Program-made: the position numbers and the translations under genes
IMG/VR virus record: IMGVR_UViG_3300032435_000026
Coordinates: 1 to 40,934 of that record
Strand: one strand, 5' to 3'
Length of the DNA: 40,934 nt
Source: a virus
Shown here: piece after piece, positions 15,305 through 23,400 of the stretch
How the letters are laid out: each line of letters begins with the position of its first letter
How positions within the stretch are numbered: the stretch's first letter is position 1
The notes under the pieces: generated by a model
The model's input: the letters and a program-made list of their open reading frames with translations, nothing else
What the model was told of the DNA's origin: nothing
Databases searched by the model: none

Positions 15305-17926
15305 TTGCCGTTTTTAGCGCCAGTCTTTGCAGCGGTCATCGGGACGATCGGGGCGGTCACCACCTTTGTTGCTGGTCTTGGATTTGTCGGTTCAACGCTC
15401 GTTAAGCTTGGCGCGTCAGTACTGCTGTCAGCTGCAAGCCGTGCCTTCATGCCAAAGCCATCCGGTCCCCAAGTGCAAATCGGTCCCCAAGTGCAAATGC
15501 AGGATCGGAAGGTGTCCGTGCGCTCGCCAGCTGCGCCGCGCGATCTGGTCTACGGCAAAATGCGCAAAGGCGGGGTGATTGTTTACATCAACTCTTCTCA
15601 AGGCCCAGCATCAGATTTTGGGCAGAACATACTTGACTTAGTGATCGTGCTCTCTGGCCACAGAGTTCATAGCATTGGTACTGTTTATTTTGATGATCAA
15701 ATTGCGCTCAACGCAAGCGGGACTGCACAAGGTCGATACGCCGGTGCTGTAACTGTCGCAAAGCGGCTTGGCGAAGCGGCCCAGCCCGCGTTTGTGATCC
15801 CCGGCGACGCGGCTTGGACGTCGGCGCACCGCGTGGCTGGGTGCGCTGCAATCCACCTTCGCCTGATTTATCTACCCGACCGGTTCCCCAACGGCATTCC
15901 AAATGTGAGTGTTGATATCGAGGGCAAAAACGACATTCTCGATCCGCGTGATGGCGTGCGAGGGTTTACCGAGAACGCGGCACTTTGCGTCGCCGACTAT
16001 ATGTCCCTTCGTGATTTCAGCCTCGGTGCCCAGATCGGGGCCGCTGACGGCATTGACAGCGATTCACTGATAGAGGCCGCCAACATCTGTGACGAGGTCG
16101 TGGCAGTCCCTGGTGGCGGCACACAGGCACGCTACACCTGCAACGGGACAGTGACGCTGGCCGAAACGCCGCAAACCATCATCGAGGTCATGCAGGCGTC
16201 TATGGCGGGCAGCTGCGCTTGGATCGGTGGCCCGTGGCGCATCCGCGCCGGGGCCTACCGGATCCCGACCGTGACGCTGACCGACAACGATGTGCGCGCG
16301 GGCGGCATGTCGCTTGAGACCCGCGTTTCGCGCTCAGAGAGTGCCAACGGAGTGCGCGGCACGTTCATCAGCCCGTCCAACAACTCGCAGGTGGACGATT
16401 TCCCGGCCTACGAGAGTGCGGTCTACCTGGCCGAGGATGGTGGCGAACGACGCTGGCTTGATATGGCGTTGCCGTTCACGGACTCGGCCAGCATGGCGCA
16501 GCGCCTGGCGCGGATCGAGCTGGAGCGCATCCGTCGCCAGATGACCGTCAACATGAGCGGCAAGCTGTCGGCGTGGCGCGTGTCGGTCGGCGGCACTGTG
16601 ATGCTGACCTATGCGCGATGGGGGCTGGCTGCAAAGCCCTTCGAAGTGCAGGGCCTGACACTGCAGCTGACCGGTTCCGAGCAGCCAGAGCTCGTGCCCG
16701 ACCTCGTGCTGCGTGAAACGTCGCCACTGGTTTATGATTTCGACGCGAGCGAGGCGGCGGTTTACGCAGCTGCGCCGCGCACGACTTTGCCCAATGCCTT
16801 TGATATTCCGGCACCAAGTGAGCTGGTGATTTCAGAGTCGCTCTACGCGACCCGTAGCGGTGGCGGCGTCAAGGCGTTGGCTCGGCTGGATTGGGTTTCT
16901 GCACCAAGCGGGTTCGTGAGCGATTACATCGTGGCCACGAAACAGCCGAACGGGGAATGGATCGAGCGGGGGCGCACGAGCGACCTGATGTTCGAGGTGT
17001 TGGACGTAGATCCGGGCGTGCAGGAATTTCGCGTAAAGGCGATCAGCGTGCTGGGTGTTTCGTCGCCGTGGGTCACGGTCACGCAGGAAATTTATGGGCT
17101 GGGAGCACCGCCTGTCGCTATCACCGGTGCGACCCTGCAAGCAGCTGGCGGCTTGGCGATCATCAAATGGGATTTGCACCCTGACCTCGACGTCAGGATT
17201 GGCGGCGCAATCGTGATCCGCCACACGACTTCAGATGACGCGACGTGGGCCGGGTCGGTCAGCATGGAGCGGGCAAACGGTGGGCAGACGAACACGGCTC
17301 TGCCGCTCAAGCCGGGAACTTATATTCTGCGCGCCTTTGACAGCGGCGGACGGCTTGGACCGGCTGTGTCTGTGGCCACCAGTGGCGCGCAGGTTGTGGC
17401 GTTTTCGTCGGTCGGGTTCCTTCAGGCGGACAGCGTCTTTTCCGGCGCGAAGGAAGGCACCTTTGCAGAAGACGGTGTTTTGCGACTGGATGCTGATCTG
17501 CTGATTGACGATTGGGGTTCGATCGACGGTTTGGGGCCCGTTGACACGATCGGCGGCATAGTGCCCGAGGGGATCTACAACTTTGCCTCTGGGCTGGACC
17601 TTGGGTCTGTAAAAGTCGTTCGGCTCCGCAGTGATATTGCCCTGACCGCTGTGGACATGTTCGACCTGATCGACGCCCGCGAAAACAACATCGACGAATG
17701 GCCTGCGTTTGACGGGGTCGACGGCGGCGAGGTTGATGTCGTCATGGAGGTGCGCGTGACACCGGATGATCCCGCAGCCGATCCGGTTTGGAGTTACTGG
17801 AGCCGCGTCGACAACACCGAAATATCCGCTCGCGGCGTTCAGTCCCGCGCCCGTCTATCCAGCAACGACAACAGTTTCACGCCCGCTGTCACACGGCTGC
17901 GGCTTTATGCAGATGAGGTGGCCTGA
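15305..17926 (+). CDS. Tail tip attachment protein, gpJ-like
   Basis: 873 aa with a TTG start at 15305 preceded by GGAGGG. N-terminus has two hydrophobic segments (FLAPVFAAVIGTIGAVTTFVAGLGF, STLVKLGASVLLSAAS), as usual for this family, followed by VSVRSPAAPRDLVYGKMRKGGVIVYI and the hub-like region (LRLIYLPDRFPNGIPNVSVDIEGK). A fibronectin type III-like stretch lies around residues 520-600 (LARLDWVSAPSGFVSDYIVAT...EFRVKAISVLGVSSPW). It forms the central fibre base that contacts the host. Overlaps the fibre gene by one base. Confidence 0.85.
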   Translation: MPFLAPVFAAVIGTIGAVTTFVAGLGFVGSTLVKLGASVLLSAASRAFMPKPSGPQVQIGPQVQMQDRKVSVRSPAAPRDLVYGKMRKGGVIVYINSSQGPASDFGQNILDLVIVLSGHRVHSIGTVYFDDQIALNASGTAQGRYAGAVTVAKRLGEAAQPAFVIPGDAAWTSAHRVAGCAAIHLRLIYLPDRFPNGIPNVSVDIEGKNDILDPRDGVRGFTENAALCVADYMSLRDFSLGAQIGAADGIDSDSLIEAANICDEVVAVPGGGTQARYTCNGTVTLAETPQTIIEVMQASMAGSCAWIGGPWRIRAGAYRIPTVTLTDNDVRAGGMSLETRVSRSESANGVRGTFISPSNNSQVDDFPAYESAVYLAEDGGERRWLDMALPFTDSASMAQRLARIELERIRRQMTVNMSGKLSAWRVSVGGTVMLTYARWGLAAKPFEVQGLTLQLTGSEQPELVPDLVLRETSPLVYDFDASEAAVYAAAPRTTLPNAFDIPAPSELVISESLYATRSGGGVKALARLDWVSAPSGFVSDYIVATKQPNGEWIERGRTSDLMFEVLDVDPGVQEFRVKAISVLGVSSPWVTVTQEIYGLGAPPVAITGATLQAAGGLAIIKWDLHPDLDVRIGGAIVIRHTTSDDATWAGSVSMERANGGQTNTALPLKPGTYILRAFDSGGRLGPAVSVATSGAQVVAFSSVGFLQADSVFSGAKEGTFAEDGVLRLDADLLIDDWGSIDGLGPVDTIGGIVPEGIYNFASGLDLGSVKVVRLRSDIALTAVDMFDLIDARENNIDEWPAFDGVDGGEVDVVMEVRVTPDDPAADPVWSYWSRVDNTEISARGVQSRARLSSNDNSFTPAVTRLRLYADEVA

Positions 17927-19116
17927 TGGCACAAACAGATAGCTTCGTTCTTGGCAACGTGCCGGGCTCAACATTTCGTCAGAATTTAAACGAAATCCTT
18001 GCGGCACTGCAAAGCACCAATTCCGGAAGTAGTGCGCCAACGGTGACAGCGCCCGGGATGCTCTGGTTTGACACAACAGTCCCGCCAGGCATCCAGAAGA
18101 TTCGCAACGGTGCCGATGATGCCTGGCTTGTAGTTCCGTTCGCCGTGAACGTCGCGACCAGCGCGCAGGGTGACCGAGCAGATACCGCATCGCAGCCAGA
18201 TCAGTACGGTTTGATCAACAGCGCGTTTGAGTTTTGGCAGCGCGCGGCCAGCGGAACAATAAACGGGTACGCTGCGTGTGATAGGTGGGCAAATAGCTGT
18301 ATTGGTGGGACAGTAACACAATCCGCGCAAGCGTTTGCTCTGGGCACAAAACTTGGTAAAAACAATCCCAAGTATCACCTTCGTCAGACCGTTGCTGGTC
18401 AAAGCACGGCAGCACACGTTGCACTTACTCTACAAAAGATCATGGGCGTTAGAAACTATGCCGGGGAAACGATCACGATCCTTGGCTGGGCCAAACGCTT
18501 TAGTGGAGCGGGGAACATCGCATTCGAGGCGACGCAGGATTACGGGACAGGTGGAAGTCCATCTGCCGCAGTGATTGGAATTGGCACGGCTGACATAGCT
18601 TTGACGACGTCATGGGAGCCGTTTGCGGTCACAATCGACGTGCCGTCCATTACAGGAAAAACCATTGGGAATAATGGCAACGACAGCTTCAATGTTCTGT
18701 TTTGGACTTCGGCGGGCGCAGACTTCAACGCGAGATCGGGAAGCCTCGGCGTCCAAACAATAGCTGTTGATCTTTGGGGCATCCACATCAAGCACGGCAC
18801 ACATTCCGCGCTAGAGGCGTTGAACTATGTGCAGCCTCCGGAAGATGGTATCGAGTTTGCACGGTGCCAGCAGTTTTATGAAATAGGTACTTTTTTTACA
18901 CAATCTGCTGCAGGCACAGTCGGGTTTGGCGGTGTACAAGGTTTCAACACTCGAAAAAGAGGTGTTCCTTCGCTAAGCGGCACTATCGGTAATTCATTTA
19001 ACGTGAACACAATCGGTTATCAAGCTATAAGCACGCAAGGGATGGGTATGAACGCCGTGGCTACAGGAGCAGGCGCATTTTTCTTCTGGAACTGGGCAGC
19101 AGACGCGGAGCTATGA
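17926..19116 (+). CDS. Tail fibre / receptor-binding protein
   Basis: 396 aa. The N-terminal ~75 residues (FVLGNVPGSTFRQNLNEILAALQS...PGMLWFDTTVPPGIQKIRNGADDAWLVV) look like the virion-anchoring part of many fibres. The rest is beta-rich with INSAFEFWQRAASGT, a jelly-roll-like middle (ETITILGWAKRFSGAGNIAFEATQD) and EFARCQQFYEIG near the end, a motif frequent in fibre tips. The DNA from about 18200 to 19100 is visibly richer in A and T than its neighbours, consistent with recent exchange of the host-range region. Confidence 0.75.
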   Translation: MAQTDSFVLGNVPGSTFRQNLNEILAALQSTNSGSSAPTVTAPGMLWFDTTVPPGIQKIRNGADDAWLVVPFAVNVATSAQGDRADTASQPDQYGLINSAFEFWQRAASGTINGYAACDRWANSCIGGTVTQSAQAFALGTKLGKNNPKYHLRQTVAGQSTAAHVALTLQKIMGVRNYAGETITILGWAKRFSGAGNIAFEATQDYGTGGSPSAAVIGIGTADIALTTSWEPFAVTIDVPSITGKTIGNNGNDSFNVLFWTSAGADFNARSGSLGVQTIAVDLWGIHIKHGTHSALEALNYVQPPEDGIEFARCQQFYEIGTFFTQSAAGTVGFGGVQGFNTRKRGVPSLSGTIGNSFNVNTIGYQAISTQGMGMNAVATGAGAFFFWNWAADAEL

Positions 19117-19664
19117 AGATGGAAATCATCAGGCAAAACAAAGACGGGCTTTATACAGCCGAGATAAATGGGGAGTTAAATACATTCCCAGAAAGCCATC
19201 GTTACTACCAGATGGTGCTGGAGGCTGTCGAAGCCGGGGCCGTGATTGAGAGGTATGTCGAGCCGACGCTTTACCCTGACGACGCCAGCGCGCTTTTCGC
19301 TCTCCACGCTTGGATTGCGACTTTCCTTGCGCAATTTGTCGGAGACGCCACGCCGGAGGAGGTTGTGTCGTGGCCGGGAAAGGCGATCGATGCTGCAGCA
19401 TATATCGCTGGAACGGCAACCGACAAACAGAAAGCCCTGATTGAGATTGAGGCGACAGCACGGGGCGGCACTTCTATGGACTTGGCAACGCTGATTGCTG
19501 CGAACGCTGCAGTCTACGATCCGATAATCAGAGCGGTCCCTGGGCTTCGCAGCGCGACGGTGGTGGCTCTTGGTGCTGCCACCACGTCGGACGAACGGGA
19601 GGCAGTTCTGGCTGCCGCAAAGGCAAAGGCTGAGGCTCTGCTGGCGCAGGTGATGGGTGAATGA
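19113..19664 (+). CDS. Tail fibre assembly-like protein
   Basis: 183 aa, ATGA-coupled to the fibre gene. The N-terminus (MEIIRQNKDGLYTAEINGELNTFPESHRYYQMVLEAVEAG) reads like the substrate-side domain of fibre-assembly or chaperone proteins; the C-terminal half is helical and alanine-rich (VVALGAATTSDEREAVLAAAKAKAEALLAQV). Its place right after the receptor-binding gene supports a role in folding or attaching the fibre. The family is not identified with certainty. Confidence 0.5.
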   Translation: MKMEIIRQNKDGLYTAEINGELNTFPESHRYYQMVLEAVEAGAVIERYVEPTLYPDDASALFALHAWIATFLAQFVGDATPEEVVSWPGKAIDAAAYIAGTATDKQKALIEIEATARGGTSMDLATLIAANAAVYDPIIRAVPGLRSATVVALGAATTSDEREAVLAAAKAKAEALLAQVMGE

Positions 19665-20050
19665 ACACCGCAGGCCTGTTCGCGCGCGGCACTGTCAGAC
19701 GCTGGCGCACGACGCACCCTATCGAATGGGACGTCGGACGCCAGGCGTCAGGGCACCGCGTCACCATTCCGGCCGGGACTGAATTCGAAAGCAGCGTGCC
19801 TCGACTGCTGCGCTGGTGGATGCGGCCTGATGATCCGCGCTACCTGCTCGCGGCGCTGGTGCATGACTACCTGCTCGAGGCGGGTATCTACGGGCGGCTG
19901 CAGGCCGCAGCGGATTGGGACGACGCCGCGCGCGCGGCAGGCGCACCGGCAGGCAAAACCAATCTGGCGCTTATGGGCATCATGGCCAAGGCGCTCTGGC
20001 TCAACGAGCGCGACCGGCGGCAGACTCGCAACCAGGCGGGGGCGACGTGA
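19661..20050 (+). CDS. DUF1353 family protein
   Basis: 129 aa, ATGA-coupled. The line from HRVTIPAGTEFESSVPRLLRWWMRPDDPRYLLAALVHDYLLEAG (about residues 32-75) is the DUF1353 signature, with the conserved HDYL. The family is common at the end of tail or lysis clusters in tailed phages. Its function is not known to me; the conserved His-Asp suggests an enzyme. Basic C-terminus. Confidence 0.8.
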   Translation: MNTAGLFARGTVRRWRTTHPIEWDVGRQASGHRVTIPAGTEFESSVPRLLRWWMRPDDPRYLLAALVHDYLLEAGIYGRLQAAADWDDAARAAGAPAGKTNLALMGIMAKALWLNERDRRQTRNQAGAT

Positions 20051-20098
20051 TGCGTGCTCTGGGCAAATCACCACACCAAAAGAAGGAGAAGGCCAGCC

Positions 20099-20365
20099 AT
20101 GCCGGATTGGGACATCATACAGGGCGTCTGGCCGCTGCTGTTGGGCATCGCTGTTTTGTGGGCGAGAATTGAAGTGGCGCTGTCAAAGTCACGCGATCAA
20201 AGCAAGATCAACGAACGTGAAATTGGCAAGTTGGAGCTGAAGGTCGAGGCGCAAGCAGTGTCTGCTTCGGCGCAAGCTGTGCAGCTCGGGCGGATCGAGG
20301 AAGCACTCACCGGGATTGGCCGCACGCTTGAGCGCCTAGAATCCAGAATGACAAACAGCTCGTGA
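20099..20365 (+). CDS. Small membrane protein, possible holin accessory
   Basis: 88 aa from ATG 20099, six bases after AGGAGAAGG; an upstream start at 20054 is less likely. One transmembrane helix (VWPLLLGIAVLWARIEVAL, residues ~10-28) followed by a long heptad-like coiled coil (INEREIGKLELKVEAQAVSAS...RIEEALTGIGRTLERLESRM). This architecture matches hemolysin XhlA-like and other phage membrane proteins found beside lysis genes. It is the last gene before the terminator at 20413, and the best holin candidate in the window, though a one-helix holin remains a guess. Confidence 0.55.
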   Translation: MPDWDIIQGVWPLLLGIAVLWARIEVALSKSRDQSKINEREIGKLELKVEAQAVSASAQAVQLGRIEEALTGIGRTLERLESRMTNSS

Positions 20366-20412
20366 CCGTCTTTTGCGCTTAGGCGCAAGTGAACGCGTCG
20401 ATCAAGAACCCG

Positions 20413-20440
20413 ACCCGCCCTCGAGGCGGGTTTTTTTTAT
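20413..20440 (+). terminator. Strong intrinsic terminator after the tail operon
   Basis: 7-bp stem ACCCGCC / GGCGGGT with loop CTCGA directly followed by eight T residues. Classical Rho-independent terminator on the plus strand, separating tail genes from the lysis genes. Some readthrough or a second promoter is needed for the endolysin. Confidence 0.9.
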
Positions 20441-20455
20441 TGATGGGAGACTACC

Positions 20456-21130
20456 ATGGACAAACAGCACTACGTCAATTTCCGCAACGTGCCGACGTCC
20501 GCTTGGGTCTGGCCGAACTTCTCACCGGCCGAGATCGCCTGCAAGGGCACTGACCAGCTGCTGATCGACGACGCTGCGCTGGACATGCTGCAGGCGCTGC
20601 GCAACCGGCTTGGCAAGCCGCTGATCTTGCGCTCGGCCTATCGCAGCGTGGAGCACAACGCCGCGCAGCGCGGAGCCCGGAATTCAAAGCACCTGCTCGG
20701 CGAGGCGTTCGACATTGCCATGGCGAACCACGATCCCGTGACCTTCGAGGCGGCGGCGCGCGCGGTCGGCTTCTTGGGGTTCGGCTTCTACCCGCGATCG
20801 GGCTTTATGCACATTGATCTTGGGCCAAAGCGCGAGTGGGGCACGCGGTTTCCCATCCGGGCGACAGCGTTTGCTTCAGAGACGCCACCGGCGCGGGAGG
20901 TCTTGGCGGAAAGCCGGACTTTGCGTGGAGCGGGCGCGGCCGGTCTCGCAACCGTGGGCGCAGCTGGTGTCGAAGTGGCCCAGGAGGTTCTGGCTGATGC
21001 GCAGGCCACTGTTCTGCCGCTGGTGCCTTATCTGGACTCACTGCGCTGGGTCTTTGTCGTCCTCGCGCTCGTGGGGATCGGCGTTGCGGTCTACGCGCGC
21101 CTCGATGACTGGCGCAAAGGCACCAGGTGA
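20456..21130 (+). CDS. Endolysin, peptidase M15 with C-terminal membrane anchor
   Basis: 224 aa with ribosome site GGGAG. Residues 1-130 are an M15 zinc carboxypeptidase: NFSPAEIACKG, LRSAYRSVEHNAA, zinc ligands in SKHLLGEAFDIA (H79, D86) and HIDLG (H119). It should cut the peptide cross-bridges of peptidoglycan. Residues ~140-190 are an alanine-rich linker and ~190-213 a transmembrane helix (LRWVFVVLALVGIGVAVYARL), absent from ordinary M15 lysins. There is no N-terminal signal peptide. Overlaps the spanin gene by one base. Confidence 0.88.
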   Translation: MDKQHYVNFRNVPTSAWVWPNFSPAEIACKGTDQLLIDDAALDMLQALRNRLGKPLILRSAYRSVEHNAAQRGARNSKHLLGEAFDIAMANHDPVTFEAAARAVGFLGFGFYPRSGFMHIDLGPKREWGTRFPIRATAFASETPPAREVLAESRTLRGAGAAGLATVGAAGVEVAQEVLADAQATVLPLVPYLDSLRWVFVVLALVGIGVAVYARLDDWRKGTR

Positions 21131-21504
21131 TGTGGGGCGTCATGCTGGCCGGCAAAATTGTCGGGGCGGCGGCACGCAGCTTGTCGCCCCGGCTCTGGCT
21201 CGCCTTGGCGGTTGCGTTCGCGCTATGCGCCGCGGGCTTGTGGATCGATGCTTCAGCATATGCCCGCGGCGAGGCTGCTGTTGAACTTCGGATGGCTGAC
21301 GAAGTTCGCGTGCTCGAGCTGCGCATCCGCACGGCAGCCGATCGTGCAAGGGTGGCCGAGGAAGCGCGCCTTCAGGCGGAAAGGGTGATCAATGACTTGC
21401 GAACAGAAATGGACGAGCAGGGCCGTGCGGATCCCGATGCTGATCGCCGCGCTCTCGGCGCTGGTGGCGTGCTCCGGGTCGAAAGTATCCGGCGCACTGA
21501 TTGA
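21130..21504 (+). CDS. Inner-membrane spanin, Rz-like
   Basis: 124 aa from ATG 21130 (a GTG one codon earlier is also possible). One N-terminal transmembrane helix (LWLALAVAFALCAAGLWI) and a long periplasmic coiled coil (ELRMADEVRVLELRIRTAADRARVAEEARLQAERVINDLRTEM). This is the Rz architecture; with the overlapping lipoprotein it would span the periplasm and fuse inner and outer membranes in the last step of lysis. Confidence 0.82.
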   Translation: MWGVMLAGKIVGAAARSLSPRLWLALAVAFALCAAGLWIDASAYARGEAAVELRMADEVRVLELRIRTAADRARVAEEARLQAERVINDLRTEMDEQGRADPDADRRALGAGGVLRVESIRRTD

Positions 21505-21709
21505 TCCACCGCCTCCTAGCCTGACGGCACCTTGCGGGGATCCACTGCGACTGCCTGCGAGGGACGCGACGCAGGAAGAGGTCGAGCGATGGTGGCGCGC
21601 TGACCGCGCAAACCTCCTGTCATGCGGCGACAAACAAGCCGGGCTGGTTGCGTGGATTGCAGGGCTGCTTCAGGCGATGAGCGATGACGGGCCGCAGCCC
21701 AGGTCGTAG
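21392..21709 (+). CDS. Outer-membrane lipoprotein spanin, Rz1-like
   Basis: 105 aa, starting inside the Rz-like gene in the +1 frame and running past it. Signal peptide with lipobox LVAC (cysteine 27) followed by a proline-rich mature region (PPPPSLTAPCGDPLRLP), the hallmarks of Rz1. The partially embedded arrangement is a classical Rz/Rz1 layout. The mature part is larger than lambda Rz1 and ends with a helical segment. Confidence 0.8.
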   Translation: MTCEQKWTSRAVRIPMLIAALSALVACSGSKVSGALIDPPPPSLTAPCGDPLRLPARDATQEEVERWWRADRANLLSCGDKQAGLVAWIAGLLQAMSDDGPQPRS

Positions 21710-21718
21710 GCGTCGGCA

Positions 21719-21734
21719 TGTTTCACGTGAAGCG
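21719..21734. promoter_or_regulatory. parS-like palindrome
   Basis: TGTTTCACGTGAAGCG matches the general bacterial parS sequence TGTTTCACGTGAAACA at 14 of 16 positions, differing at positions 14 and 16. It lies ten bases after the o-spanin stop. A host ParB could bind it. Only one such site was noticed and no phage parA/parB pair is present. Confidence 0.45.
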
Positions 21735-21817
21735 AGATACCCGGACTAGCCGACCGGAAAAGCCGTGAACTAGTCCACTCTTCGAGGGTGCAAAAACCAC
21801 GTTCCTGAACGCGGCCA

Positions 21818-22017
21818 GTTTGCACATTCCGGATACGTTCGCGACGCGTTCCGGGGGTCTGTTGTGTTTCGAGCGTTTGATTTCTGGGCAAATAACGCCG
21901 GATTTCCGGTCCGCTGCGTGACCACTCCGCGAACTCGCCATTTTTGTTGGTGCCAGCAACGCTTAGGCGATCCGGGCAAAGAGCGCAAAAGAGGCGGTTT
22001 GCACACCAGTTTGCACA
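21818..22017. repeat. Three GTTTGCACA repeats (candidate integrase arm sites)
   Basis: Direct copies at 21818-21826, 21997-22005 and 22009-22017; the last two are 12 bp apart and the outer two share CCAGTTTGCACATTC. Arm-type sites of lambda-like integrases are short direct repeats arranged like this on either side of a core. No other copy was noticed in the window. Confidence 0.5.
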
Positions 22018-22064
22018 TTCACGTTCTGGTCTTGTTCTGTTCCCGGCAAGTGTCGTCCGCTGGA

Positions 22065-22310
22065 CTAGGCTGTAAACAATCCGGACGATATTTCTCCTTG
22101 GTGGCGTCCGGTGTCTGCCCCGCTGGCCTCAAAGGTCGGCGGGGCTTTTTTTGCGAACGCCAGCGCGTTGGCCTCGATGATGCGTCCTTTTTCTATCTCA
22201 TCGCGCAGCGCATCAGCGGCTGCAGCAGGCACCCAAGCAGCCACGTATCGCAGACCAGCCTTTTCGAGAATGCGCGCCTTGCGGGGGCGGGTGAGAGGCG
22301 CGGGCTTCAC
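22065..22310 (-). CDS. Small hypothetical protein at the end of the integrase operon
   Basis: 81 aa from a GTG at 22310 that overlaps the stop of the 27-aa ORF upstream (GTGA). The middle (GLRYVAAWVPAAAADALRDEIEKGRIIEANALAFAKKAPP) is convincingly protein-like, and its strand-helix-helix look recalls small ribbon-helix-helix proteins, but no family is certain. The last ~30 residues are encoded through the terminator at 22118-22152 and look unnatural, so the ancestral gene probably ended earlier. Last gene of the leftward operon; could serve in integration or excision. Confidence 0.5.
   Translation of the reverse strand: MKPAPLTRPRKARILEKAGLRYVAAWVPAAAADALRDEIEKGRIIEANALAFAKKAPPTFEASGADTGRHQGEISSGLFTA
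22118..22152 (+). terminator. Intrinsic terminator of the rightward lysis transcript
   Basis: Stem CCCCGC / GCGGGG extended by GGCC / GGTC, with seven T residues after it on the plus strand. It faces transcripts coming from the lysis genes and lies inside the 3' part of the opposing ORF 22065-22310. Confidence 0.82.
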
Positions 22311-22390
22311 AGTGCGCCCGCAAAAGACGTCCGGCCCTCATCAAGCTGAACTCGCTGGCGGGCCGTCAGTTGGCTTGGCGTCGTCAGCAT
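22307..22390 (-). CDS. 27-aa leader-like ORF
   Basis: ATG 22390 with GGAG seven bases upstream, sequence beginning MLTTPSQLTARQRVQLDEGR and ending GAL, stop overlapping the GTG start of the next ORF (GTGA). Its codon order is protein-like and the coupling suggests that it is translated. Alternatively it is the N-terminal part of one protein with the 81-aa ORF, split by a frameshift. Confidence 0.4.
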   Translation of the reverse strand: MLTTPSQLTARQRVQLDEGRTSFAGAL

Positions 22391-22410
22391 GCATCGCTCC
22401 TGATCGGTTT

Positions 22411-23400
22411 TTACTTCCGCGTCTTCTGCGCTTCGGTCGCGCGCGCCCTTTGTCGCGCGGGCCCGGCATAGCGCCGGATCATCGCAATCGTGGCGTGGCC
22501 GGTGATCGATGCGATCTGCTCGTCCGTGCAGCCAGCAGCCGCGAGCTCGGACGCGGCAGCGTATCGCAGGGAGTGCAGATCGTGTGCCTCAGCCGCGATC
22601 TGCTTGCGCACGTCCATTACCGACGAGTGAGCCGCGCGATAGGACAGCGGACGCATGTCGCGTCCGACAAGAATGGTCAGCCCTTGGCGTGGAGTGGCAG
22701 CGAGAGTGGCATCCAGCGTCGGAGTCAGCGGGATCCAGAGGCGAGAGCCGGTCTTGCCCTGACGGACCCATAAACCGCCATCTTCAATATGATCCCACCG
22801 CATGCGCAGGACGTCCCCAATTCTCTGACCGGTACCGTGCAGCAGGTCGAACACCAGCCGTGCACGTGTGCCGACCGGCGCAGCCTGGCGGAAGTCCTCG
22901 ATCGCCTCCTGTGGCCAAGGCTGCCTCTGCTTCCCCTCGGATTTCAGCAGCTGGACGCCCTTCGCGGGATTATCCTCGCGCCAGCCCTCGTCCCTCGCAT
23001 GTTCAAAAAGGACGCGCAGGACCTGGACCGCATAGTTGGCAAACCGCGTCGCGTCCGCGTTTGAATCACGCAGACGCACGATGTCCTTGCGACGCATCTT
23101 GTCGGCCGGCAGAGCACCGAGTCGATCTTCGATGAAAGCGAGAACCTTGTCGTAATCCTGCCGCGTGCGCGGTGCCAGCTTGGCAAACCTTTGCGATCGC
23201 TTGTAGCTGGCGATCAGCGCTCGGAATGTCTTTCCCGGTGGTCGCGGCGTCTGGCCGTTCAGGATGCGCGCGTACTCGCTCGCGAATTCCGGCGTGCCCG
23301 GCTGGGAATGGATCCGGATCGCTGGCCAGTTCCTGCGGATGAAATAGAGGTAGCGCCCCCCCTTTCTCGCCTGAACATATGCTGGAAGATCGCGCTTCAT
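22411..23400 (-). CDS. int: Tyrosine-type integrase
   Basis: 329-aa site-specific recombinase. The C-terminal catalytic domain shows R193 (GTGQRIGDVL), H276 and R279 (HDLHSLRYAAASELAAAG), H302 (SITGHAT) and the nucleophile Y311 (MIRRYAG). Residues ~58-150 form the core-binding SAM-like domain (TFRALIASYKRSQRFAKLAPRTRQDYDKVL), and the N-terminal ~50 residues may bind arm sites. Starts at ATG 23400, overlapping the upstream small gene by four bases. Should integrate the phage at attP, probably just beyond its 3' end (21710-22064). Confidence 0.95.
   Translation of the reverse strand: MKRDLPAYVQARKGGRYLYFIRRNWPAIRIHSQPGTPEFASEYARILNGQTPRPPGKTFRALIASYKRSQRFAKLAPRTRQDYDKVLAFIEDRLGALPADKMRRKDIVRLRDSNADATRFANYAVQVLRVLFEHARDEGWREDNPAKGVQLLKSEGKQRQPWPQEAIEDFRQAAPVGTRARLVFDLLHGTGQRIGDVLRMRWDHIEDGGLWVRQGKTGSRLWIPLTPTLDATLAATPRQGLTILVGRDMRPLSYRAAHSSVMDVRKQIAAEAHDLHSLRYAAASELAAAGCTDEQIASITGHATIAMIRRYAGPARQRARATEAQKTRK

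Larger units (their letters stand above)
21710..22064. other. Intergenic control region, candidate attP
   Basis: 355 bases with no convincing ORF between the lysis genes and the leftward integrase end. It holds three copies of GTTTGCACA (21818-21826, 21997-22005, 22009-22017), two of them in the longer word CCAGTTTGCACATTC, a parS-like palindrome at 21719-21734, and GGACTAG words near both ends. Position beside the integrase and the repeated nonamers fit an attP with integrase arm sites. The crossover core was not identified and there is no tRNA 3' end here. Confidence 0.5.

Noticed and set aside
21864-22349. 161-codon plus-strand ORF in the attachment region
   Set aside because: Crosses the intrinsic terminator, has no ribosome site and random-looking composition.
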